Position numbers and translations under genes: made by a program
Part shown: one piece after another, positions 57,584 through 64,000 of the stretch
Layout: every line of letters begins with the position of its first letter
How positions within the stretch are numbered: position 1 is the stretch's first letter
NCBI GenBank assembly: GCA_963843805.1
Contig: CAWJLY010000011.1
Coordinates: 1-64,000 of the forward strand
Direction of reading: 5' to 3'
From: Ideonella_A sp963843805
GTDB taxonomy: Bacteria > Pseudomonadota > Gammaproteobacteria > Burkholderiales > Burkholderiaceae_C
DNA length: 64,000 bases
Notes under the pieces: model-generated
The model's input: only the letters and a program-made list of their open reading frames with translations
Told to the model about the DNA's origin: nothing
The model's database searches: none

Positions 57584-58863
57584 ATCCGGCCATCATTTTC
57601 CTGCTGCTGGCGATCCTGATGATCACCGGCATGCCGATCTCGATCTCGCTCGGCCTGACGGTACTGACCTTCTTCTACGCCTTCACGTCGGTCCCGATCG
57701 AAAGCGTCGCACTGAAGCTGTTCACCGGCATCGAGAAATACGAGATCATGGCGATCCCGTTCTTCATCCTGGCCGGCAACTTCCTGACCCACGGCGGCGT
57801 GGCGCGGCGAATGATTGCGTTTGCCACCTCGATGGTCGGTCATCTGCCGGGCGGTCTGGGCCTGAGCGCTGTGGTGGCATGCTCGTTGTTTGCCGCGGTG
57901 TCGGGCTCCAGCCCGGCGACCGTGGTGGCGATCGGCTCGATCCTGCTGCCAGCGATGGTCAAGGCCGGCTATCCGGTCAAATTCGGCGCTGGAATCGTCG
58001 CCTCGGCCGGTGGCCTGGGTATTCTGATCCCGCCGTCGATCGCGATGGTGATGTATGCGGTATCGACCAACAGCTCGATCGGTGCCTTGTTCATGGCCGG
58101 CGTGATGCCCGGTTTGGTGCTGGCATTGATGCTGATGTTGACCACCTGGTATATCGCCAAGAAAGGCAACTACCCGAAGGCCAAAAAGGCCACCTGGGTC
58201 GAGCGCTGGCAGGCCTTTCGCGATTCGATCTGGGGCCTGATGTTGATCGTCATCGTGATGGGTGGCATCTATACCGGCATCTTCACCGCCACCGAAGCGG
58301 CGGCGATGAGTGCGGTCTATGCCTTCGTCATCGCGATCTTCGTCTACAGAGACCTGAAGTTGTCGGATCTGAAGCGGGTATTGCTGTCGTCGGCCAACCT
58401 CAGCGCAATGCTGCTGTACATCATCACGAATGCGACGCTGTTCTCGTTCCTGTTGACCAGCGAACAAGTGCCGCAGGGCATGTCGGAATGGATGATCAAC
58501 ACGGGCATGGGCCAGGTCGGCTTTCTGCTGCTCGCCAACGTGATTCTGCTGATCGCCGGCAACTTCATGGAGCCGGCATCGATCATCCTGATCTTCGCGC
58601 CGATCCTGTTCCCGATCGCGATGAGCCTGGGCGTCGACCCGGTGCACTTCGGCATCATCATCACGGTCAACATGGAAATCGGCATGATCACGCCGCCGGT
58701 CGGACTGAACCTGTATGTCGCCAGCGGCATCAGCAAGCTGGGGTTGACCGACATGAGCAAGGCGGTCGGACCGTGGCTGTTGACGATGCTGGTATTCCTG
58801 ATGATCATCACGTTCTGGTCGCCGCTGTCCTTGTGGCTGCCGAGGGCGCTGGGAATGATGTAG
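57580..58863 (+). CDS. dctM: TRAP transporter large membrane subunit (DctM family)
   Basis: This is the intact 427-residue transport channel, with about 11-12 helices. Family blocks are MAIPFFILAGNFLTHGGVAR, FAAVSGSSPATVVAIGSILL, GLGILIPPSIAMVMYAVSTN, ILLIAGNFMEPASIILIFAP and NMEIGMITPPVGLNLYVASG. It works with DctQ and DctP for sodium-driven uptake. It ends the TRAP operon; the next ORF starts 138 bp downstream. Confidence 0.93.
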   Translation: MNPAIIFLLLAILMITGMPISISLGLTVLTFFYAFTSVPIESVALKLFTGIEKYEIMAIPFFILAGNFLTHGGVARRMIAFATSMVGHLPGGLGLSAVVACSLFAAVSGSSPATVVAIGSILLPAMVKAGYPVKFGAGIVASAGGLGILIPPSIAMVMYAVSTNSSIGALFMAGVMPGLVLALMLMLTTWYIAKKGNYPKAKKATWVERWQAFRDSIWGLMLIVIVMGGIYTGIFTATEAAAMSAVYAFVIAIFVYRDLKLSDLKRVLLSSANLSAMLLYIITNATLFSFLLTSEQVPQGMSEWMINTGMGQVGFLLLANVILLIAGNFMEPASIILIFAPILFPIAMSLGVDPVHFGIIITVNMEIGMITPPVGLNLYVASGISKLGLTDMSKAVGPWLLTMLVFLMIITFWSPLSLWLPRALGMM

Positions 58864-59000
58864 GCGCGTCTTGTCCCGACGGCAGTTCGCGGCTCGCTGG
58901 CCAAGGCGAGCGGCGACACCGCGATCCGCGATGCCGCGAAACCCTACGCCGACGCGCCGCCCGACCGCTCGTTATCATGAGTTTTTCAGAAGGAATCCGC

Positions 59001-59798
59001 ATGAACACGAAGTCCTGGTTGGCAGTCGGCGCTTGCGCGCTGTTCTCGGTCGCAGCGGCAGCGCAGGAAGTCACGCTGACTCGGCTCGACTGCGGCAACG
59101 GGTCCAACGACCCGCGGCGCTTCACTGACAGCTATGCCTATTCCGAGACGACCAAGCCGTTCACCTTCAGTTGTTACGTGATCCGCCACGGGTCCGATGT
59201 CATGATCTGGGACACCGGCTACCTGCCGGGCTCGGTCCCGAGCGCGACCAACAAGCCGCTGGTCGACCTGCTGAAGCAGATCAACGTCAACCCCGACGAC
59301 GTGAAGTTCGTCGGCATCAGCCACTTCCACGCTGACCATACCGGTCAGCTCGGCGCGTTGCGCAACGCCACCTTGCTGATCGGCAAGGGCGACTGGGACG
59401 GCATCAACGCCAGCCCGCCGGCGGGTGGCGCCAATGTGAAGGGCTTCGAGACGTGGATTGCCGAGAAGCGCAAGGTCGAGCCGCAGAGCGCTGACAAGGA
59501 CGTCTTCGGCGACGGCACGGTCACCATGCTGCGCAGTCCCGGCCACACGTCCGGGCACAGCATGCTGCTGGTCCGCCTGAAGGACATGGGGCCGGTCATT
59601 CTCAGCGGTGACGCCGTGCACTTCCGCGAGAACTTCGAGCAGGAAGGCGTCCCGGGCTTCAACCATGACCGCGCGCAGACCATCGCCTCGATCCATCGCA
59701 TCAAGGAAATCCAGAAAAATCTGAAGGCAACGCTGATCATCCAGCACGACCCGCGCGACATCGGCAAGCTGCCGGCTTTCCCGGAATCGGCGAAGTGA
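59001..59798 (+). CDS. Exported metallo-beta-lactamase-fold hydrolase (N-acyl-homoserine-lactonase-like)
   Basis: This intact 265-residue protein has a signal peptide (WLAVGACALFSVAAAAQ). The metal site is SHFHADHTGQLG (HxHxDH), followed by LRSPGHTSGHSMLLVRLKD, an Asp in VILSGDAVHF and a final His in LIIQHDPRD. The arrangement matches the AHL-lactonase-like MBL subgroup, which opens lactone rings. It could act on a lactone form of a pathway acid, or as quorum quenching; neither is proved. The start at 59,001 has an AAGGAA ribosome-binding site. The frame is open far upstream inside dctM, but that part is a shadow. Confidence 0.8.
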   Translation: MNTKSWLAVGACALFSVAAAAQEVTLTRLDCGNGSNDPRRFTDSYAYSETTKPFTFSCYVIRHGSDVMIWDTGYLPGSVPSATNKPLVDLLKQINVNPDDVKFVGISHFHADHTGQLGALRNATLLIGKGDWDGINASPPAGGANVKGFETWIAEKRKVEPQSADKDVFGDGTVTMLRSPGHTSGHSMLLVRLKDMGPVILSGDAVHFRENFEQEGVPGFNHDRAQTIASIHRIKEIQKNLKATLIIQHDPRDIGKLPAFPESAK

Positions 59799-59969
59799 AT
59801 TTTCTGCTGCGCGTGCCGATGGCCGGCGCCTGACGCGCCCGCACCACTACACCAGCGTCACGATCACCGCCGGGCGAGGCTTCGCGCGTACGACATGCAC
59901 ACGTGCGGCAAAGGATTCAGCGTCGCACGGATTTCGCAGGCCTCTTGACGCTGCAGGCTCGGCGAAACC

Positions 59970-61182
59970 TCACTGCGCGTGCGAGGCCACCGGTCTGGTT
60001 GCGCGTTGCAGTACGCTGCCGAGGATTGTCAGGCCGAGCGCAATCTCGTCCGCCGTGCTGTCGAGCCGCGGCATGATGCGCAGGCAGCCGGGTCGCGCGG
60101 CGTTGACGAGCAGGCCGTGTGTGCGGCATTCGCGAACCAGCGCCGGCGCGCTGTTGGTGCCCACCTCGATCGCCAGCAGCAGGCCTCGGCCACGCACCTC
60201 GCCCAGACCCAGTTGCGCCGACAGATCCTGCAGGCCGTTGCGAAGCAGCATCCCGATGGCGCGCACATGGGCCAGGAACTCGGGCTGGCTCAGCACATTC
60301 AGAACCTGCAGGCTGACGGCGCACATCAGCGGGTTGCCGGCGTAGGTGCCGCCCTGGTCGCCATGCTCGAAGACGCTGCAGTGGGCTTGCGCGAGCACCG
60401 CCGAGATGGGTACGCCACCGCCCAGGCCTTTGCCCAGCGTCATGATGTCGGGTGTGACGCCGGCCTGCTGAAATGCGAACAGTTGTCCGAGGCGGCCGCA
60501 GCCGGTCTGGATCTCGTCGAAGATCAACAGCAGGCCGCGCTCGTCGCACAGCTTGCGCAGCGACTTCAGGAATGCCGGCGTGGCCGGGATCACGCCCGCT
60601 TCGCCCTGCACCGGCTCCAGCATGATGGCCACGGTGCGCTCGTTGATCAGGTCGACGACAGACGCCAGGTCATTGAGGCGGGCCTTGTTGGCAAAACCGG
60701 ACATCTGCGGCAGAAACATCCGGTCCCAGCCGGCCTTGCCGCTGGCCGCCATGGTGGCCAGGTTGCGGCCATGAAAGCTGTTTTCGAAGGTGATGATCTC
60801 GTGTGCGCCGGCGCGGTGGACCAGGCCCCACTTGCGCGCCAGCTTGATCGCGCCTTCATTGGCTTCGGCGCCGGTGCTGCCGAAAAACACCTGCGCAAAA
60901 CCGCTCAATTCGCAAAGGCGTTGCGCGAGCTGCAGTGCCGGCAGGTTGTAGAACGCCGGGCTTGACAGTCAGCAGTTGCGTCGATTGTGCGTGCAGCGCC
61001 TGTGTGATCAGAGGCGGGCAGTGCCCCAACGCGTTGACGGCCCAGCCCTGCAACCAGTCTAGGTAACGCTTGCCCTCGGCGTCCCACAGCCAGGCCCCTG
61101 CACCACGAACAAACACCTCTGCCGGGCGCTCGGTGATCGGCATCAGGTGATGGAAGGGCAGGGGCGGATGTGGGGGTTTCAT
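59970..61182 (-). CDS. Class III PLP aminotransferase (acetylornithine aminotransferase-like)
   Basis: This subgroup II aminotransferase resembles ArgD and has about 400 residues. The N-terminus ITERPAEVFVRGAGAWLWDA then GKRYLDWLQGWAVNALGHCP is typical. After one frameshift near 60,960 come FFGSTGAEANEGAIKLARKW, ENSFHGRNLATMAASGKAGW, LIFDEIQTGCGRLGQLFAFQ and the PLP Lys in PDIMTLGKGLGGGVPISAVL, then QGGTYAGNPLMCAV. The C-terminus is ATRPVASHAQ. Acetylornithine is the likely substrate, but related enzymes use succinylornithine, 4-aminobutyrate or other omega-amines. A terminator-like hairpin lies 24 bp upstream of its start. The 59,799-59,969 gap shows nothing recognisable. Confidence 0.82.
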
Positions 61183-61205
61183 GGCAGGCCTTTCATTGAG
61201 TGGAC

Positions 61206-61239
61206 AAAGAAAAAGGCCACGGTGGTGAGCCGTGGCCTT
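61206..61239 (-). terminator. Intrinsic terminator or attenuator just upstream of the aminotransferase
   Basis: AAGGCCACGG and CCGTGGCCTT form a perfect 10-bp stem with a 7-base loop (61,213-61,239). On the minus strand it is followed by TTTTTCTTT. It therefore stops minus-strand transcription 24 bp before the aminotransferase start. A 45-codon Arg-rich ORF (61,265-61,402, minus; begins MRPMSLTALKF) lies just upstream, so an attenuator with leader peptide is possible; a plain terminator of the upstream gene is the simpler reading. Nothing else is seen in 61,403-61,532. Confidence 0.7.
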
Positions 61240-61532
61240 CGAGGGGAGAGTGTGTGTCAGGCGACTAGATCGTCAGCTTCTTCGGTTCTCTCTCGCGCGC
61301 GGCGCACGGCAGCATCGAGCAGCGGGCTCGTGCAGCTCGCGAGGCTCGGCGTGCCGCAGTGGCGACTGAAAACTTGAGAGCGGTGAGAGACATGGGGCGC
61401 ATGATATCGAGGGTCGACACGCTCGGGAACGACATGTGTTCGCAGTGACGCGTCGAAGCGACATTGCATGGCGGGCAGCTCATTGCTGGCGGCTGGTGGG
61501 CGCCGCAAACCAGCGGATGCCCGCCATTCGAA

Positions 61533-62186
61533 TCAAGCCTTGCCGAGATCCTGCAAGGCGCCCGACTCCAGCACCTGCACCCCGGGTTGTTGCTGCTGCA
61601 CGGCGCGCACCAGCGCGCGTGCCACGGTGGCGGCAGCGATCGGTCGAACACCGTTCGGAAGAACCGCGCGCAACGGCAGCGCCAGCACCTGGGCCAGGCG
61701 CTCGATCGGGCGTGACGGCTGCCCCAAGGCTTGCCGATCGCCCTGCAGCAGAGAAGGCCGTGCGATCACCAGGCTGTGAAAGCCAATCGACCGCAACGCT
61801 GCTTCGACCTCGCCCTTGACCTGGTTGTAGAAGACGGTCGAATCGGCCGCCGCGCCGAGGGCCGATACCAGCCCGAATGCGGTTGCGCCGGCCGCATGCG
61901 CTGCGCGGGCGAACGCCAGCACTGCGTCGAAATCGACTGCACGAAATGCGGCCTGCGAGCCGGCGACCTTGATGGTGGTGCCCAGCGCGCAGTAGGCGTG
62001 TTGCGGTGCCGGCAACGCACTCAGATCGAGTGCCGCGTAATCCACCACATGGGCTGTGGCGCCCGACGGCAATGCCTGCGGGCGGCGCAGCAGCGCGTGT
62101 ACCTGGTGAGCGGGTTGCAGGTCCAGCAATTCGCGGCCAACGAGACCACTGGCCCCGGCCACCCACGCAATTTCAGGAGCAGTCAT
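61533..62186 (-). CDS. Atypical short-chain dehydrogenase/NAD(P)-binding oxidoreductase
   Basis: This intact 217-residue protein has the Rossmann signature VAGASGLVGRELLDL near the N-terminus. Other features are YCALGTTIKVAGSQAAFRAV, VSALGAAADSTVFYNQVKGE (with a YNxxK-like active site) and VIARPSLLQGDRQALGQPSR. The pattern matches the HTATIP2/CC3-like atypical SDR group. The bound cofactor is probably NADP; the substrate is unknown. It lies between the hairpin upstream of the aminotransferase and the R3/R4 repeat pair. Confidence 0.75.
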   Translation of the reverse strand: MTAPEIAWVAGASGLVGRELLDLQPAHQVHALLRRPQALPSGATAHVVDYAALDLSALPAPQHAYCALGTTIKVAGSQAAFRAVDFDAVLAFARAAHAAGATAFGLVSALGAAADSTVFYNQVKGEVEAALRSIGFHSLVIARPSLLQGDRQALGQPSRPIERLAQVLALPLRAVLPNGVRPIAAATVARALVRAVQQQQPGVQVLESGALQDLGKA

Positions 62187-62306
62187 GAAGCGGAGTCTAG
62201 GCCGATCGCGCCTGCTGATGGCTGTCGATCATGCCGACAGCCGCGTCTGCCGTCTGCCGACTGCCGTCTGCAGTTGACTGGGTGATGCATGTCTCGGTTC
62301 GCGCGC

Positions 62307-62436
62307 GCGTACTGCGGCGGCGCACCGTGTTGCGTTCATGTCCCCCGGGCCGGTTGGGCGTGAATGCTGTTTCGGCTCGAGTTGATCCGGCCCTCCTCCT
62401 TGACTTCACTCCACACGGCACGCCGCCGCAGCACGC
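62307..62436 (-). repeat. Variable-stem palindromic repeat, copy R3
   Basis: 24-bp arms (62,307-62,330 and 62,413-62,436; three mismatches; TGCGGCGGCG type) enclose the same minus-strand core boxes (AAGTCAAGGAGGAGGGCCG and CCGGCCCGGGGGACATGA). It forms a back-to-back pair with R4, 93 bp away. The pair lies in the 578-bp gene-free stretch 62,187-62,764 between the SDR gene and fghA. Confidence 0.85.
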
Positions 62437-62529
62437 CGGCACCAGCGTGGTGGTCGACGTATCAGCCAAAGCGCCAGTGCGGGCCCGACCTGGAGGCTAC
62501 TCGTGGCAGGCATGCGTGGTTCGCCACGG

Positions 62530-62648
62530 CGGATAGCGGGCGACCGGCGTAGCGAAGTAAAGGAGGAGGGCCGAATAAACCGTCATCGAAGCATTCGAGC
62601 GGTAAACCGGCCCGGGGGACATGAGCGAAGCCGGTCGCCCGCTATCCG
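62530..62648 (+). repeat. Variable-stem palindromic repeat, copy R4
   Basis: Perfect 19-bp arms (62,530-62,548 and 62,630-62,648; CGGATAGCGGGCGACCGGC) enclose core boxes AAGTAAAGGAGGAGGGCCG and CCGGCCCGGGGGACATGA, with about 32 unconserved bases between the boxes. The orientation is opposite to R3. Confidence 0.87.
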
Positions 62649-62764
62649 ACGCACGCTCAGGATGATGCAAGCAGGTGCGGCCGAGAACAGCCGCCATCCC
62701 GATAAAGCAAAAGATGTCAAGCCGTTCGATAGACGAAGCAGTGACGAACTCGTCCACCCGCTCA

Positions 62765-63625
62765 TCAGGCCAGATTCAAGATCCGGGCGTGATGCGCCAG
62801 ATGGTCGTCGACGAAGCTCTGGATGAAGAAATAACCGTGGTCATAACCTTCATGGCTGCGCAGCGTCAGCGGCTGTCCGGCCTGCTTGCACGCCGCCTCG
62901 AATAAGTGCGGATGCAATTGTTCGGCCAGGAATTTATCAGCCAGGCCCTGGTCGATCAGCAAACCCTCTGGCCAGGGCGCGCCGACTCGGCTGGCCATCA
63001 GTTCGGTGGCGTCGTGGTCGGCCCATTTTGACTTGTCGCTGCCCAGGTAGCCGGTCAACGCTTTTTCGCCCCAGGGACATCGGCTTGGCGCACAGATCGG
63101 CGCCAGCGCCGAGACGGACTTGAAGCGCTCTGGATGGCGCAGTGCCAAGGTCAGGGCGCCATGCCCGCCCATCGAGTGGCCGAAGATGCCGATGCGGTCG
63201 GCTTCGATCGGCAGATGGTCGATCAGCAGTGGCAGCAATTCGTCGACCAGCCAGCTTTCCATCCGCCAGTGTCGATCCCACGGGGCTTGTGTCGCATCCA
63301 GATAAAAGCCGGCGCCGACACCGAAATCCCAGCTGTCGCTTTCACCGGGGATGCCGGCGCCGCGTGGGCTGGTGTCGGGTGCAATCAATGCGAGGCCCAG
63401 TTCGGCCGCCTTGCGTTGTGCGCCGGCCTTGACCGGGAAGGTCTCCTCGGTGCAGGTCAGGCCGGCGAGGTACACCAGGGCAGCTACCTTGCCCGTCTGT
63501 GCCTGCGGTGGCAGGAACACCGCAAACCGCATCGGCAGCCCGATCTGTGTCGAATCGTGCTGGTAGAAGCGCTGCATGCCGCCCGCACAGCGGTGTTCGG
63601 CGGTGACCTCGAATGCCTCGGCCAT
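62765..63625 (-). CDS. fghA: S-formylglutathione hydrolase
   Basis: This esterase hydrolyses S-formylglutathione to formate and glutathione. It is intact, 286 residues. The oxyanion region YLAGLTCTEETFPVKAGAQR is diagnostic. The nucleophile Ser is in IGIFGHSMGGHGALTLALRH, and the catalytic His is in RSHEGYDHGYFFIQSFVDDH. The Asp is in the GLLIDQGLADKFL region. The ATG shares a base with the frmA stop, so both are translated from one transcript. Confidence 0.93.
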   Translation of the reverse strand: MAEAFEVTAEHRCAGGMQRFYQHDSTQIGLPMRFAVFLPPQAQTGKVAALVYLAGLTCTEETFPVKAGAQRKAAELGLALIAPDTSPRGAGIPGESDSWDFGVGAGFYLDATQAPWDRHWRMESWLVDELLPLLIDHLPIEADRIGIFGHSMGGHGALTLALRHPERFKSVSALAPICAPSRCPWGEKALTGYLGSDKSKWADHDATELMASRVGAPWPEGLLIDQGLADKFLAEQLHPHLFEAACKQAGQPLTLRSHEGYDHGYFFIQSFVDDHLAHHARILNLA

Positions 63626-64000
63626 CAATAGATCACCACGCCACGGATCGACTCGCCGCGCTTCATCAGGTCGAAGCCCTTGTTGATGTCTTCGAGTGGC
63701 ATGGTGTGGGTGATCAGGTCGTCGATGTTGATCTTGTTTTCCATATACCAGTCGACGATCTTCGGAACATCGGTTCGACCACGGGCGCCGCCGAAGGCTG
63801 AGCCTTCCCACTTGCGACCGGTAACCAATTGGAACGGCCGCGTGCTGATTTCGGCGCCCGCTTCGGCGACGCCGATGATGATGCTGCGCCCCCAGCCCTT
63901 GTGGGTGCATTCCAGCGCCTGCCGCATCACCGTGGTGTTGCCGATGCATTCGAAGCTGTAATCGGCGCCGCCGTCGGTGAGCTGGACGATCGCATCGACG
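63625..64000 (-). CDS. frmA: S-(hydroxymethyl)glutathione dehydrogenase, 5' part outside window
   Basis: This zinc-dependent class III alcohol dehydrogenase oxidises the formaldehyde-glutathione adduct to S-formylglutathione. About 125 C-terminal residues are visible: ALECTHKGWGRSIIIGVAEA, GAEISTRPFQLVTGRKWEGS, AFGGARGRTDVPKIVDWYM and the C-terminus DLMKRGESIRGVVIY, all diagnostic. It overlaps fghA by one base, forming the common glutathione-dependent formaldehyde detoxification pair. Confidence 0.95.
   Translation of the reverse strand, partial: VDAIVQLTDGGADYSFECIGNTTVMRQALECTHKGWGRSIIIGVAEAGAEISTRPFQLVTGRKWEGSAFGGARGRTDVPKIVDWYMENKINIDDLITHTMPLEDINKGFDLMKRGESIRGVVIY

Noticed and set aside
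57456..59000. Long plus-strand open frame running into the metallo-hydrolase
   Set aside because: It is a shadow frame of dctM. The real start has a signal peptide and ribosome-binding site at 59,001.
1..64000. CRISPR arrays, rRNA or tRNA genes
   Set aside because: No regularly spaced direct repeats and no rRNA or tRNA-like sequence were recognised by reading; the only short direct tandem repeat is at 6,021-6,067.

Overview
The window joins two stretches that look like different proteobacterial genomes, with a mobile element between them. Bases 1 to about 35,314 read as an alphaproteobacterial (Hyphomicrobiales-like) chromosome. The evidence is the gene order trpE-trpG-trpD-trpC-moaC-moeA-lexA with comEC and gltX, a GTTC-N7-GTTC LexA box upstream of lexA, a SAM-II riboswitch upstream of metZ, and very high GC. 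Bases from about 41,633 to the end read as a betaproteobacterial (Burkholderiales-like) genome: two Bug/TctC receptor domains, a Burkholderia-type porin, a TRAP transporter and tcuAB.

Left part. On the minus strand lie an aromatic amino acid ammonia-lyase, a YbdK-type carboxylate-amine ligase, a HAD-UbiA fusion, gltX, lexA, moeA, moaC, trpCDG, trpE, ppiD and dcd. On the plus strand lie a GT-C-like membrane protein, comEC, tpiA, the SAM-II-controlled metZ, and a purine catabolism block (uraH, xdhABC, a BMP-type nucleobase/nucleoside ABC transporter, puuD, uraD, an M20 amidohydrolase). Most of these genes are interrupted by single-base frameshifts, often several per gene, including essential ones. 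The conserved frame always resumes, so I read them as uncorrected sequencing indels and give whole-gene coordinates.

Middle. The M20 gene stops abruptly at 35,315. There begins an imperfect inverted repeat of about 1.44 kb (35,315-36,752 and 40,184-41,632). Each arm carries a DUF3253-type gene and a decayed c-type cytochrome remnant. Between the arms are three overlapping tyrosine recombinase genes, a recombinase-in-trio (RIT) element, with near-palindromic 34-bp sites just inside each arm. The change of lineage coincides with this element, so the junction is either a real rearrangement or an assembly join.

Right part. The genes add up to a candidate tricarballylate/aconitate-to-itaconate catabolic island. 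It has tcuA-tcuB (tricarballylate to cis-aconitate), a PrpF-family isomerase (candidate aconitate isomerase), a fumarase/aspartase-superfamily enzyme (candidate trans-aconitate decarboxylase, by analogy with Ustilago Tad1), a family III CoA-transferase, a MaoC/HTD2-type hydratase and a CitE-like lyase (itaconate to pyruvate + acetyl-CoA). Uptake is covered by an orphan Bug protein, a porin and a DctPQM TRAP system. A LysR regulator sits in the middle, and one shared operator-like sequence occurs before the hydratase operon, the porin, and in the LysR/prpF divergent promoter. The PrpF gene is fused in frame to a second Bug domain that has no signal peptide. An exported metallo-beta-lactamase-fold protein follows, then a class III aminotransferase, an atypical SDR, and fghA-frmA for formaldehyde detoxification.

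Four copies of an unusual repeat occur as two back-to-back pairs (45.4-45.7 kb and 62.3-62.65 kb). Each has a conserved two-box core inside a long perfect or near-perfect stem whose sequence differs in every copy.
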